A DNA stretch of 64,000 nucleotides from Hydrogenophaga taeniospiralis CCUG 15921 (GTDB taxonomy: Bacteria; Pseudomonadota; Gammaproteobacteria; Burkholderiales; Burkholderiaceae_C), in contig NZ_BCWR01000009.1 of NCBI RefSeq assembly GCF_001592305.1, positions 1-64,000 of the forward strand, read 5' to 3'. Within the stretch, counting starts at the first letter, position 1, and each line of letters begins with the position of its first letter. The notes under the pieces were generated by a model. That model did not search any database. It had not been told where the DNA came from and was given only the letters and a program-made list of their open reading frames with translations. Positions 1 to 9,252 of the stretch are shown piece after piece. The translations under genes and the position numbers were made by a program.

Positions 1-852
1 GGTGGCGCCACGGACGTAGGCACGTTGAACATCACCGTCACACCGGCCAACGACCCACCAGCGCCGGTGCCGCCACCTGCGCCTGAACCAACCCCGGCGC
101 CGTCCCCCGCTCCTGCACCCGCACCCGCCCCGTCCCCGGCACCCGCTCCGAGCGAACCGGGCCAGCCTGGCAAGGAAGGATCGCCGACCCCTGGCCCCAG
201 CTCTGTTCCGGAGCCCTTGGCGCCCTCCAGCCCGGTGGTGCACGTCTCCTTCGCGGTGGGTGAGTCCAACACGGGTAGCAGTTTGTCGACGTCCCTGGGA
301 ACGCTCCCGACGGACTCCCCGCTGCAGGCCGAGGCCCTGGCGCAGGTGCCCGACAGTCTGATGTTCGACGCTGGATTGCGGGGTGATGTGGGCGAGCTGC
401 AGGTCATCGCTCCCGCATTGCACGTGCAGCACGCCGTGAGGCACCAGCCGATCGTGATGGAGCGGGGCCTGTTCGTTCAGCACGCGGTGCGCGCCTCGCA
501 ACTGGAGTCGCTGGTGCGAAGCGCGATGATCGACGCACAGAGTTCGGCCACCACCACCTTGTTGAACCCCTTCGCCCTGGGCGCACCGGCGCCGCTGGAC
601 GCCCAGACGCGCGCCGCCGACGTACCTGCGGACTCCAAGCCCGGTGAGGCCGGGACGCGCAGCGCGCCACCCGACACCGCGACCCCCCCGGCCGAAGCCG
701 ACCGGGTGGAGGCGCCGCAGGACAAGGAACCGGTTGTCAAGCCCAAGGCCGCCGTCGGGTTCAAGACCCAGCTGCAGCGCCTGGCGAACGACCGGGTCCG
801 TGGCGACCGCCCCGTGACGCGTGCCGTGACACGCCCCGTGGCCAGCGCCTGA
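1..852 (+). CDS. C-terminal part of a large repeat-containing surface/secreted protein (partial)
   Basis: The reading frame is open from base 1, so the gene begins upstream; 283 residues are visible. The first residues (TLNITVTPANDPPAP) are the typical end of a cadherin-like/VCBS bacterial adhesin repeat. A low-complexity Pro-Ala linker follows (about residues 20-75), then a non-repetitive C-terminal region with no Gly-Asp-rich RTX nonapeptides in view. The tail is polar, rich in Lys, Arg and Pro. The next four genes encode TolC-, HlyD- and M50-type export proteins, which suggests this is their secreted substrate; that link is inferred from gene order. Exact family and length cannot be judged from the fragment. 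Confidence 0.7.
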   Translation, partial: GGATDVGTLNITVTPANDPPAPVPPPAPEPTPAPSPAPAPAPAPSPAPAPSEPGQPGKEGSPTPGPSSVPEPLAPSSPVVHVSFAVGESNTGSSLSTSLGTLPTDSPLQAEALAQVPDSLMFDAGLRGDVGELQVIAPALHVQHAVRHQPIVMERGLFVQHAVRASQLESLVRSAMIDAQSSATTTLLNPFALGAPAPLDAQTRAADVPADSKPGEAGTRSAPPDTATPPAEADRVEAPQDKEPVVKPKAAVGFKTQLQRLANDRVRGDRPVTRAVTRPVASA

Positions 853-893
853 ACGCCCAACCGAACCCCTATCTGATTCTTTAGGACAACGAC

Positions 894-2771
894 ATGAGCA
901 AAATGCAATCGATTTCTCTTCAGGCCGCGGGCTTCCTGCCGCGCAGCATGGTGGTGCTGGCCGTGGCCGCCGTGATGGCCGGCTGCACCGTGGCCCCCAA
1001 GGCCCTGACCCAGGACGAGGTGCGCGAGCGCGTCAAACACGACACCGCCAAGATGTACAGCGGCCAGGCCCCCATCACCGCCGCCATCACCATGGAAGAA
1101 GCGGTGGCCCGTGCCCTCAAATACAACCTGGACTACCGCCTCAAGAAAATGGAGTCCGCGCTGGCCCAGGGGCTGGCCAACCACACCAGTTACGACATGT
1201 TGCCCCAGATGGTGGCCAGCGCAGGCTACCGCGAGCGCAACAACTTCTCCGGCGGCACCAGCATCGGCATCCTTGACGGCGAAGTCTCCACCCGCCCCAC
1301 CTCGTCCGATGAACGCGCGCGCACCCTGCGCGGCATCGAATTCAGCTGGAACGCGCTGGACTTCGGCGTCTCGTACTACCGCGCGCGCCAGCAGGGCGAC
1401 CAGTTCCTGATCTCCGAAGAGCGCCGCCGCAAGGTGGTGCAGAACATGCTGCAGGACGTGCGGGCTGCCTACTGGCGCGCCCTGGGCGCGCAGCGTCTTA
1501 ACGCCCAGGCCGACGAAGTCCTGCAGAAAGCCTCGCTGGCGCTGACCCGCTCGCGCGAGGCCGAGGCGCAGAAGATCATCCCGCCCGGCGTGGCCCTGGC
1601 CTACCAGCGCGCCCTGCTCGACGCCACCGTGCTGCTCAACCAGCGCCGCCAGGACCTGGAGTTCGCCAAACGTGAACTCGCCGCTCTGATGAACGTGCCG
1701 CCGGGGGTGGACTTCCAGGTCGCCGAGGCCAGCGAAATGACGCTGCCGGCGGCACCCAAGGAAATCACCAAACTCGAAGACATGGCGCTGCTGCAGCGCC
1801 CGGAACTGCGTGAAGAAGACTTTCGCAAACGCATCACCGCCGACGAAGCGCGCAAGCAGCTGCTGGGCATGCTGCCCGGCATCACCTTCAACCTGAGCCG
1901 ACAGCACGACTCCAACAACCTGCTGTACAACAACAGCTGGAGCGAAGGCGGCGTGAACCTGGCCTGGAACCTCATGCGCCTGGTGGCCCTGCCGTCGCTC
2001 AAGAACGCGCAGCAGTACCAGGAGCAGACCGACGAGACGCGCCGCATGGCGCTGTCCATGGCCATCCTCACCCAGACCCGCGTGAGCGCCGAGCGCTACC
2101 GCATGGCGCTGGAAGACTTCCGGTTGGCCGACCAGGCCGCGCAGGTGGACGTGCGGCTCGCCGCCTACACCAAGGCCTCGGTCTCGGCCAGGCTGGAAAG
2201 CGAGCTCGAAGCGATCCGCACCCAGGCCCGCGCCGTGCTCGGCGCCTACCAGCGCGCCAACGCCTACGCCAACGCGCACATCGCCTTCGGACGCCTGTAC
2301 AACACTCTGGGCTTCGACCCGATCGCCGACGACTTCGAGGGCAACGACCTGAACACGCTCACGCAGCGCGTGCGCGCCCACCTGAAGGCCACGGAGAGCG
2401 ACGCCTTCGTGATGTCGTCCAACCTGTTTGGCCGACCCGCAGTGGTCAACGTGCAGCTCGAAGGCATCCAGGACCCGGTGCAGAAGGTGCGCATGAAGGC
2501 CCTGGTGACCGAGCTGCTGGCCCGCCACCAGATCGGCACCGATGCGAAGCAGGGCGCGCCGCTGCACCTGGCGTTCGAGTCGGCGGGCCGGAATGGCGTG
2601 GAGAAAGCCACCTGGACGCTGAATCTGACCGATGAGGCGGGGCAGTCGCAGCGCGCACGTTTCGCGACTACCATACCGGTCAACGCCCGGGCCTCGGTCT
2701 ACGAGTCCAGCCTCATGGCGGCCATGAATGCCCATCTCGGCGAGCTCAAAACCTGGTTGAATGTTGACTGA
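894..2771 (+). CDS. TolC-family outer-membrane lipoprotein
   Basis: 625 residues. The N-terminus is a lipoprotein signal with lipobox VMAGC (lipidated Cys31). The bulk is helical, Ala/Gln/Arg-rich sequence typical of TolC-type outer-membrane channels. After about residue 490 there is an extra C-terminal domain of roughly 130 residues, absent from ordinary TolC. The ATG at 894 is preceded by a TTAGGA ribosome-binding site. It lies 41 bases after the putative secreted protein and just upstream of an HlyD-type adaptor, so it probably forms the outer-membrane exit of a trans-envelope export complex. An RND-type efflux channel is the alternative, but no RND pump gene follows. Confidence 0.8.
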   Translation: MSKMQSISLQAAGFLPRSMVVLAVAAVMAGCTVAPKALTQDEVRERVKHDTAKMYSGQAPITAAITMEEAVARALKYNLDYRLKKMESALAQGLANHTSYDMLPQMVASAGYRERNNFSGGTSIGILDGEVSTRPTSSDERARTLRGIEFSWNALDFGVSYYRARQQGDQFLISEERRRKVVQNMLQDVRAAYWRALGAQRLNAQADEVLQKASLALTRSREAEAQKIIPPGVALAYQRALLDATVLLNQRRQDLEFAKRELAALMNVPPGVDFQVAEASEMTLPAAPKEITKLEDMALLQRPELREEDFRKRITADEARKQLLGMLPGITFNLSRQHDSNNLLYNNSWSEGGVNLAWNLMRLVALPSLKNAQQYQEQTDETRRMALSMAILTQTRVSAERYRMALEDFRLADQAAQVDVRLAAYTKASVSARLESELEAIRTQARAVLGAYQRANAYANAHIAFGRLYNTLGFDPIADDFEGNDLNTLTQRVRAHLKATESDAFVMSSNLFGRPAVVNVQLEGIQDPVQKVRMKALVTELLARHQIGTDAKQGAPLHLAFESAGRNGVEKATWTLNLTDEAGQSQRARFATTIPVNARASVYESSLMAAMNAHLGELKTWLNVD

Positions 2772-2772
2772 T

Positions 2773-3576
2773 ATGTCCCGTAAATCTCTGTGGCGCGCCA
2801 CCGGTCTGGCAGCGCTTCTGGGTGCTCTTTCTCTGGGTGCGTCGGCCCAGAACAGTCCGGCCGGTGCGGCCAAGGCGGTGGCAAGCCCCGCCAAGGCCGC
2901 TGCGCCCGCCGCCGCCGCATCCGTGCGGGTGCTGGTGCTGCCGGCGGGCGAAACGGTGCTGGCCAGCCCGGTGCCGGGACGCATCGTGCAGCTCAACACC
3001 GGTTTGGGCATGGCGTTCAAGCAGGGCTCGGTGCTGATCGCGCTGGATTGTGACGAGCCGCGCGCGCGCCAGGCCATGGCCAACGCCGACTTGGCGGCCG
3101 CGAACGACCAGTACGAGGCCAAGCTGCGCATGCAGGGGTTGGAGCAGGCCAGCGATGTCGAGGTGGCCCTGGCGGCCAGCGCCGTGGCCAAGGCCAAGGC
3201 GCAGACCGATCTGTACCAGTTCCAGATATCCCAGTGCACCATCCGGGCCCCCTGGAGCGGCCAGACCGCCAAGCTGCATGTGCGCAGCCACATGACGGTC
3301 ACCGCAGGCCAGCCCCTGCTGGATCTGGTGCGCAGCGGGCTGCTGCTGCTCAAGCTCAACGTGCCGTCGAGCTGGATTTCTACCCTCAAGATGGGCCACC
3401 CGTTCGACGTGACCATTGATGAAACCGGCAACACCTACCCGGCGCGCGTGCAGCGGATCAACAGCCGGGTCGATCCGGTGAGCCAGACCATCGAGCTGGA
3501 GGCCACCTTGCTGAAGTCGCACCCCGACTTGCTGCCCGGCATGAGCGGCGTGGCGAAATTCACCGGCATGCGGTGA
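2773..3576 (+). CDS. HlyD/RND-type periplasmic adaptor protein
   Basis: 267 residues from ATG 2773, directly after the TolC-like stop; an in-frame ATG at 2761 would overlap that gene. I prefer 2773 because it places a classical signal peptide (MSRKSLWRATGLAALLGALS, cleaved after ASA) at the N-terminus. An Ala-rich spacer follows, then a short lipoyl-like half-motif, a coiled-coil hairpin with LDCDEPRARQAMANADLAAA, and a beta-barrel ending near LLPGMSGVAKF. It is a membrane-fusion protein expected to link an inner-membrane component to the TolC-like channel. It is shorter than standard HlyD and has no separate N-terminal membrane anchor. Confidence 0.8.
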   Translation: MSRKSLWRATGLAALLGALSLGASAQNSPAGAAKAVASPAKAAAPAAAASVRVLVLPAGETVLASPVPGRIVQLNTGLGMAFKQGSVLIALDCDEPRARQAMANADLAAANDQYEAKLRMQGLEQASDVEVALAASAVAKAKAQTDLYQFQISQCTIRAPWSGQTAKLHVRSHMTVTAGQPLLDLVRSGLLLLKLNVPSSWISTLKMGHPFDVTIDETGNTYPARVQRINSRVDPVSQTIELEATLLKSHPDLLPGMSGVAKFTGMR

Positions 3577-3585
3577 GTCCGGCCC

Positions 3586-4911
3586 ATGTCTGAGGTATCA
3601 GATCTGGGCGTTCTGCTGCAGATCGAAGCCCGTGCGCTGCAAGCGCAGACCCTCGCCGCCCTGCGTTTCACCATCGTCAACGAAACCCACGCGTTGACGC
3701 CCTACCGGCAGGCGGCCCTGTTTGAAGCTGACGGCGAGCAGTTGCGGCTGAGCGCGGCCTCCGGGCTGGTCAGCGTGGCCAGCGAATCGCCGTTCGCGGT
3801 CTGGCTCGGGCAGTTCGCCAGGCGCTTTCCCCGGGACGGCGCGGTTCACCGCCTGGATCTCGCGGACGCCGCCAGCGAAGACGCCGACAGCTGGGCCGAA
3901 TGGCTGCCCGAACACCTGCTGCTGGTGCCGCTGTCGGGCCCGCAAGGGCAGGCCCTGGGCGTCGTGCTCTACGCCCGAGAGCAGCCCTGGGACGAGGCCT
4001 CGGTGGAACTCGCGCAGCGCCTGTACAGCACCTACGGCTACTGTTTCGCAGCCCTGAGCCAGACCTCGCGTCCGGCCTGGAGCCATGTCAGGCAATGGTT
4101 CAAGGGTCGCAACCGCTGGCTGGCGCTGGGAGCGCTGGCGCTCGGCATGCTGATTCCGGTTCGTTTGTCGGTGCTGGCGCCGGCCGAGGTGATCGCGCTG
4201 AATGCGGTCGCGGTGGCCGCGCCGCAGGACGGCGTGGTCGGCTCGTTCGCCGTGGCGCCCAACGCCCGGGTGAAGGCGGGCGATCTGTTGTTCTCGCTGG
4301 ACGATTCGGCGCTGTCGAACCGGCGCCAGGTGGCGCTCAAAGGGCTGGAAATCGCCCAAGCCGATGCGCACATCGCCCAGCAGCGCTCGTTTGACGACAC
4401 CAAGAGCAAGGCCGACGTGGCCGTCGCGCTTGGACGGGTGCGGGAGAAAGAGGCCGAGCTGGCCGCCGTGGACAGCCAGGCCCAGCGTGTCGAGGTGCGG
4501 GCGGACCGCGATGGCGTGGCCATTTTCGCCGACGCCAACGACTGGCTGGGCCGGCCGGTGCAGACGGGTGAGCGCGTGATGCAGCTGGCGCGGCCCGAGG
4601 ACGGCGGCATCCTGGTCTGGCTGGCCGTGTCCGATGCGATCCAGCTCGAAACCGACGCGCCGGTGCGCCTGTTCCTGCACACCGAGCCGCTGAGCCCGCG
4701 CGCGGGGCGATTGATCGAGGCCAGCTACCAGGCCTCGCTCAGCCCCGACGGCGTGGCTTCCTACCGCCTGCGTGCCGGGTTTGAACCCGGTACCGAGCTG
4801 CCCCGTATCGGCCTGCGCGGCACCGCGCGCATCTCGGGCGACTGGGTGCTGCTCGGTTACTACCTGTTCCGCCGCCCCATCGCCAGCGTGCGGGAATGGA
4901 CCGGCCTGTGA
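3586..4911 (+). CDS. GAF-like domain fused to an HlyD-type membrane-fusion protein
   Basis: 441 residues. Roughly residues 10-160 resemble a GAF-type sensory fold (cytoplasmic). A single membrane segment lies at about 180-197 (LALGALALGMLIPVRL). A biotinyl-lipoyl half-domain (about 205-245), a coiled-coil hairpin with many Ala, Gln and Lys, and a beta-barrel region with FLHTEPLSPRAGRLIEASY follow. The topology suggests a cytoplasmic GAF head tied to a periplasmic adaptor. It starts 10 bases after the preceding adaptor and overlaps the next gene by 16 bases, so the genes are translationally coupled. Which ligand the GAF-like part binds cannot be read from the sequence. Confidence 0.75.
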   Translation: MSEVSDLGVLLQIEARALQAQTLAALRFTIVNETHALTPYRQAALFEADGEQLRLSAASGLVSVASESPFAVWLGQFARRFPRDGAVHRLDLADAASEDADSWAEWLPEHLLLVPLSGPQGQALGVVLYAREQPWDEASVELAQRLYSTYGYCFAALSQTSRPAWSHVRQWFKGRNRWLALGALALGMLIPVRLSVLAPAEVIALNAVAVAAPQDGVVGSFAVAPNARVKAGDLLFSLDDSALSNRRQVALKGLEIAQADAHIAQQRSFDDTKSKADVAVALGRVREKEAELAAVDSQAQRVEVRADRDGVAIFADANDWLGRPVQTGERVMQLARPEDGGILVWLAVSDAIQLETDAPVRLFLHTEPLSPRAGRLIEASYQASLSPDGVASYRLRAGFEPGTELPRIGLRGTARISGDWVLLGYYLFRRPIASVREWTGL

Positions 4912-7082
4912 ATGCCGGCGCCATGCCCGCGCCGCCAGGCCTGCAAGGGCAGCTGAAGATCGGCGGCGCCAAGCCGGTGGAACTGCCCCGCATCCGCGAC
5001 GAACTGGTCCTGTTTCCGGCCGCGCCCAACGAAGACGGCACCCCGGCCTGGGTGATCCAGGACCCGGTGAACAATCGCTTCTACCGCATCGGCTGGATCG
5101 ACTTCGAACTTCTGCTGCATTGGGCGGACCACGACGCAGCCAGCCTGGTGCGCACCGTCAATGCCCAGACGCCGCTCAACGTGACGCTGCAGGACGTGCG
5201 ACACCTGATGGGTTTTTTGTCGGACAACCAGTTGCTGCGCCTGGACAAGCCGGCCGACGTGGCCCGCGTGTTGGACCGCAGCGAGAAGCTCCAGCGCTCG
5301 CCGCTGGAGTGGCTGGTGCACAACTACCTGTTTTTCCGCCTGCCGCTGGTGCGCCCGCAGGCCTGGCTGGCCTCGATCCAGCCGCTGCTGGCCTGGCTCA
5401 ACCTTTCGGTGCTCGCGGCGCTGTTTGGCGCCATCACCGTGCTGGGCGTGTACCTGGTGTCCCGCCAGTGGGATGTCTTCACCCACACCCTGGTGGACAA
5501 CCTGACCTGGTCCGGCGTGCTGGGCTATGGGCTGGCACTGGTGTTCGCCAAGACCGTGCACGAGCTGGGGCACGCTTTTGCCGCCACCCGCTACGGCGTG
5601 CGCGTGGCCCACATGGGGGTGGCGTTTCTGGTCATGTTTCCCATGATGTACACCGACACCGGCGAGAGCTGGCGCCTGAAGGATGCGCGCCAGCGGCTGG
5701 TCATCGCCAGCGCGGGCATCGCGGTGGAGCTCGCGCTGGCCGGTGTGGCGACCCTGGCCTGGGCGCTGGCGCCCGATGGCTCGTTTCGCAACGGCCTGTT
5801 TTTCCTGGCCACCACCAGCTGGGTGATGACGCTGGCGGTCAACGCCAGCCCGTTCATGCGCTTTGACGGCTATTTCATCGCCAGCGACCTCCTGGACCTG
5901 CCCAACCTGCACGAACGGTCGAGCGCGCTGGCCCGGGTTTGGCTGCGCCGCAGCCTGCTGGGCCTGCAGGACGAATGGACCGAGAGCTTTTCGCTGGCCA
6001 AGCGGCGGATGCTGATCGCCTTCGCGCTGATCACCTGGGCTTATCGGCTGGTGGTGTTTCTCGGCATCGCGGTGCTGGTCTATGTGTTCTTCTTCAAGCT
6101 GCTGGGCCTCATGCTCATGGCGCTGGAGCTGCACTGGTTCATCGGCCGGCCGGTGATGAAGGAACTGGCGGTCTGGCGGGAGCGCCGGGCCGAGATCACC
6201 CGTCCCCGGCGCCGTCGCCTGTGGGTGCTGGGCGCGCTCGTGCTGGTGGTCCTGGTGTTCCCGTTCAACAGCCGCGTGATGGGTTTCGGCTGGGTCCATG
6301 CCGACAACCAGCAGCTCATCCACTCACCGTTCGCGGCCCAGATCGTCTCCGTGCCGCAGCAGCGCCAGTTCAAGGCGGGGGACGTCATGTTTGTGCTGGA
6401 CTCCTCGGCGCTGGGCATTGCGCAAGACAGATCGCGGCAGCTGGCGCTGGCCCGCGAGAGCCAGATCGCCGGGCTGATGGGGCTGCCCGACGGCGAATCG
6501 CAGCGCCAGTTGCTGACCTCGCAGAAGGCCTATTTCGAGGCCGAGGAAAAACTCAGCGAGGACGAACTGGAGCGGCTGACGCTGCGCGCGCCGTTCGACG
6601 GCGAGCTGCGGGATCTGGACCATGCCCTGGCCCCCGGGGTCTGGGTCAAATCGCGCCAGCCGCTGGCGATGATCGTGGACCACCAGCAGTGGGTCATCGA
6701 TGCCTACATTCCCGAGGCCGATCTGGCGCGCGTCGAGGTGGGCCAGGCCGTGCGTGCGCGCCTGCTGTCCGACCCCGCGGCATGGACCGGCGGACACATC
6801 GCCGCGATCGATGTCTCCAGGACCACGGTCCTGCCCAGCCCCATGCTCGACGCCCGCAACGGCGGGCCGATCGCCACCGTCCAGGAGGCTGCGGCGGCCG
6901 GTCAGGCATCGGTTTCGGTGGCGCGCGATGCCCTGTTCCGCGTGCGGGTGGTGCTGGACGAGCCGCTGACGGTGGACCGCTCGGCCACGGTGCGGGTGCG
7001 CATCGAGGGCCGTGCCGATTCGATCCTGATGGGCACCCTGCGCCAGGTGGCGTCCGTCGTGATCCGGGAAAGCGGTTTCTGA
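4896..7082 (+). CDS. Membrane M50 (site-2) metalloprotease fused to an HlyD-type adaptor
   Basis: 728 residues. Residues about 25-120 resemble a PqqD-like peptide-handling domain. A multi-membrane M50 core follows with zinc motif HELGH (His222, Glu223, His226) and the second motif NASPFMRFDG (Asn316 to Asp324-Gly325), so both catalytic signatures are intact. More membrane segments lie at about 370-430. From about residue 440 the protein is an HlyD-type adaptor: one membrane helix, a lipoyl-like motif, a short coiled coil and a beta-barrel. It replaces the inner-membrane ABC ATPase expected in a type I secretion operon. No ATPase is encoded nearby. Substrate processing during export is an inference. 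Confidence 0.8.
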   Translation: MDRPVNAGAMPAPPGLQGQLKIGGAKPVELPRIRDELVLFPAAPNEDGTPAWVIQDPVNNRFYRIGWIDFELLLHWADHDAASLVRTVNAQTPLNVTLQDVRHLMGFLSDNQLLRLDKPADVARVLDRSEKLQRSPLEWLVHNYLFFRLPLVRPQAWLASIQPLLAWLNLSVLAALFGAITVLGVYLVSRQWDVFTHTLVDNLTWSGVLGYGLALVFAKTVHELGHAFAATRYGVRVAHMGVAFLVMFPMMYTDTGESWRLKDARQRLVIASAGIAVELALAGVATLAWALAPDGSFRNGLFFLATTSWVMTLAVNASPFMRFDGYFIASDLLDLPNLHERSSALARVWLRRSLLGLQDEWTESFSLAKRRMLIAFALITWAYRLVVFLGIAVLVYVFFFKLLGLMLMALELHWFIGRPVMKELAVWRERRAEITRPRRRRLWVLGALVLVVLVFPFNSRVMGFGWVHADNQQLIHSPFAAQIVSVPQQRQFKAGDVMFVLDSSALGIAQDRSRQLALARESQIAGLMGLPDGESQRQLLTSQKAYFEAEEKLSEDELERLTLRAPFDGELRDLDHALAPGVWVKSRQPLAMIVDHQQWVIDAYIPEADLARVEVGQAVRARLLSDPAAWTGGHIAAIDVSRTTVLPSPMLDARNGGPIATVQEAAAAGQASVSVARDALFRVRVVLDEPLTVDRSATVRVRIEGRADSILMGTLRQVASVVIRESGF

Positions 7083-7131
7083 CCCATAAGACCTGAACAC
7101 CGGGCCGCGCCAACATGCGATCATTGCGCGC

Positions 7132-7860
7132 ATGAGCATCTTGCGTGTGGCCACCTACAACATCCACAAAGGCGTGCAGGGCCTGGGGCCGGCGCGCCGG
7201 CTGGAGATCCACAACCTCGCCCACGCGGTGGAGCAGTTCGACGCCGACATCGTCTGCCTGCAGGAGGTGCGCCGTCACCACCGAAAGCTGGAAAGACACT
7301 TCACGCGCTGGCCCGATCTGGACCAGGCCAACTACCTGACCCCCGATGGCTACGAGGCGGTCTACCGCACCAACGCCATCACGCGCCACGGCGAACACGG
7401 CAACGCCCTGTTGTCGCGCTGGCCGGTGATCGAGAGCTGGCACTCCGATGTGTCGGACCACCGGTTCGAGCAGCGCGGGCTGCTGCACGTGCAGCTGCTG
7501 GTGGACGGCAAGGACGTGCACGTGGTGGTGGTGCACCTCGGGCTGATCCACGCCAGCCGGGAGCGCCAGGTCCAGCGCCTGGGCCAGTACGTGGCGAGCG
7601 AGGTACCTCCTGGCGCACCGCTGATCGTGGCGGGGGACTTCAACGACTGGGGCGTGCAACTGCACCGGCCCATGGCCGAACTGGACTTGCACACCTTTGA
7701 CGGCATCCGCCTGCCCACCTACCCCTCGCGCCTGCCACTGCTGCACATGGACCGCGTGTACATGCGCGGGCTGCGCCCGGTCTCGGCGCAGGTGCCGCAC
7801 GGGCGCGCCTGGGCGCGCATGTCGGACCACCTGCCGTTGATCGCCGAGCTGGAGCTGTGA
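7132..7860 (+). CDS. Endonuclease/exonuclease/phosphatase-family protein (YbhP-like)
   Basis: 242 residues with the signature elements of the EEP phosphodiesterase superfamily in order: ATYNIHKG near the N-terminus, LQEVR (metal-binding Glu), a central HGNALLSRWP, GDFNDW (Asp/Asn active-site pair) and SDHLPL at the C-terminal end (catalytic His). No signal peptide is visible, so it should be cytoplasmic. The GTG start of the cardiolipin synthase overlaps its stop by 4 bases. In Escherichia coli ybhP is likewise next to clsB, so a role in phospholipid metabolism is plausible, but the substrate is unknown. Confidence 0.85.
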   Translation: MSILRVATYNIHKGVQGLGPARRLEIHNLAHAVEQFDADIVCLQEVRRHHRKLERHFTRWPDLDQANYLTPDGYEAVYRTNAITRHGEHGNALLSRWPVIESWHSDVSDHRFEQRGLLHVQLLVDGKDVHVVVVHLGLIHASRERQVQRLGQYVASEVPPGAPLIVAGDFNDWGVQLHRPMAELDLHTFDGIRLPTYPSRLPLLHMDRVYMRGLRPVSAQVPHGRAWARMSDHLPLIAELEL

Positions 7861-9182
7861 CCACCGCGCGCCGCCGTGCTCCGACCCCACCCAAGGCGTG
7901 TGGACCGGGCTTGGGCGCCATGCAGGGCGGGCATCAGTTGCTGCTGCTGGAGGGGGGCGAGACCCTGTTCCCGGCGCTGGTCGAGGCCATGGACGCCGCG
8001 CGCCGGGTGGTGCATCTGGAAACCTACATCTTCGAATTCGCCGGCTCGGCGCTGAGCGTGGCGCAGGCGCTGGAGCGCGCGGCGCGGCGCGGTGTGCTGG
8101 TGCGCCTGGTGCTGGACGGCGTGGGCACACCCCAGGTGCCACCCGAATGGCGGCGCCGCTTTGACGCCGCCGGCGTGCGCTGGCGCGTGTACGCCCCGCT
8201 GGGGCGGCTGGGCCTGCTGATCCCGAGCAGCTGGCGGCGGCTGCACCGCAAGCTCTGCGTGGTGGACGGCACGGTCGGGTTTTGTGGTGGCATCAACATC
8301 ATCGACGACCAGGACGATGTGGCCCTGGGGCGGCTGACCGCGCCACGGCTGGACTATTCACTGCGCGTGGCCGGCCCGCTGGTGGCCGACATGGTGGAAA
8401 CCATGGAACAGCTCTGGTGGCGGCTGCAGGCGGTGCGCAAGGCGCGCCAACGGGAGTTCATGGCGGCCTGGGACGCGCTGCGCGAAACCCTGCCGGTGGG
8501 CGACTTTTCGCGTCTGCTGCAGAAGTTCGAGGCGCACAGCGGATCGGCCTCCGGCCATGGCGAGCCGCTCGGGGCGGGCGAGGGCGCTTTCCACTTCGGG
8601 GTGGACGACGCCCGGGCCTGCCTGCTGCTGCGCGACAACGTCAGCCACCGGCACGACATCGAGCGCGCCTACCTCAAAGCCATCGGCGAGGCGCGACAGG
8701 AGGTCGTGATTGTCAATGCGTATTTCATTCCCGGGCGCAAGCTGCGCCGCGCGCTCACGATGGCGGCCGCGCGCGGGGTGCGGGTGCGGCTGTTGCTGCA
8801 GGGGCGGTACGAGCACTTTCTGCAGTACCACGCGGCGCGTCCGGTGTACCAGCATTTGTTGAATGCCGGCATCGAGATCCACGAGTACGCACCCAGTGCG
8901 CTGCACGCGAAAGTGGCGGTGGTGGACCGGCGCTGGGCCACAGTGGGCTCGACCAACCTGGATCCGTTGTCTTTGCTGCTCGCGCGCGAGGCCAACGTCA
9001 TGACCACCGACCGGCGCTTCGCCTCGCAGTTGCACGAACACCTGGAGGCCCTGGTGCAGCGCAGTGGCCAGACGCTCAGCGCCCACGCGCTCGGGCAGCG
9101 CCCGTGGCGCCAGCGCGTGCTCGACCGGCTGGCGTTTGGCGTGATGCGCGCGCTGCTGTTCATCACCGGGCACCGCTACTGA
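7857..9182 (+). CDS. clsB: Cardiolipin synthase B (phospholipase D family)
   Basis: 441 residues with two HxK(x)4D phospholipase D motifs: HRKLCVVDGTVGFCGGIN in the first half and HAKVAVVDRRWATVGSTN in the second. This two-motif arrangement and the length match ClsB (YbhO), which transfers phosphatidyl groups to make cardiolipin at the inner membrane. There are no N-terminal transmembrane helices, unlike ClsA. The GTG start overlaps the stop of the upstream phosphodiesterase (GTGA), giving translational coupling. The C-terminus ends with a short hydrophobic stretch that may contact membrane. Confidence 0.88.
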   Translation: MTTARRRAPTPPKACGPGLGAMQGGHQLLLLEGGETLFPALVEAMDAARRVVHLETYIFEFAGSALSVAQALERAARRGVLVRLVLDGVGTPQVPPEWRRRFDAAGVRWRVYAPLGRLGLLIPSSWRRLHRKLCVVDGTVGFCGGINIIDDQDDVALGRLTAPRLDYSLRVAGPLVADMVETMEQLWWRLQAVRKARQREFMAAWDALRETLPVGDFSRLLQKFEAHSGSASGHGEPLGAGEGAFHFGVDDARACLLLRDNVSHRHDIERAYLKAIGEARQEVVIVNAYFIPGRKLRRALTMAAARGVRVRLLLQGRYEHFLQYHAARPVYQHLLNAGIEIHEYAPSALHAKVAVVDRRWATVGSTNLDPLSLLLAREANVMTTDRRFASQLHEHLEALVQRSGQTLSAHALGQRPWRQRVLDRLAFGVMRALLFITGHRY

Positions 9183-9252
9183 ACCCAGGACCCAAAGGCC
9201 CCAGCTGACCGCCTGGTATTCGCCGGTTTCAGGCCTGGTGATAGCATGCCCC

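Noticed and set aside
477-3434. Very long minus-strand open frame opposite the TolC/HlyD genes
   Set aside because: High GC leaves few stop codons on the opposite strand; the translation is His/Gly/Arg/Gln-rich nonsense without a family signature, while the plus-strand genes have clear motifs.
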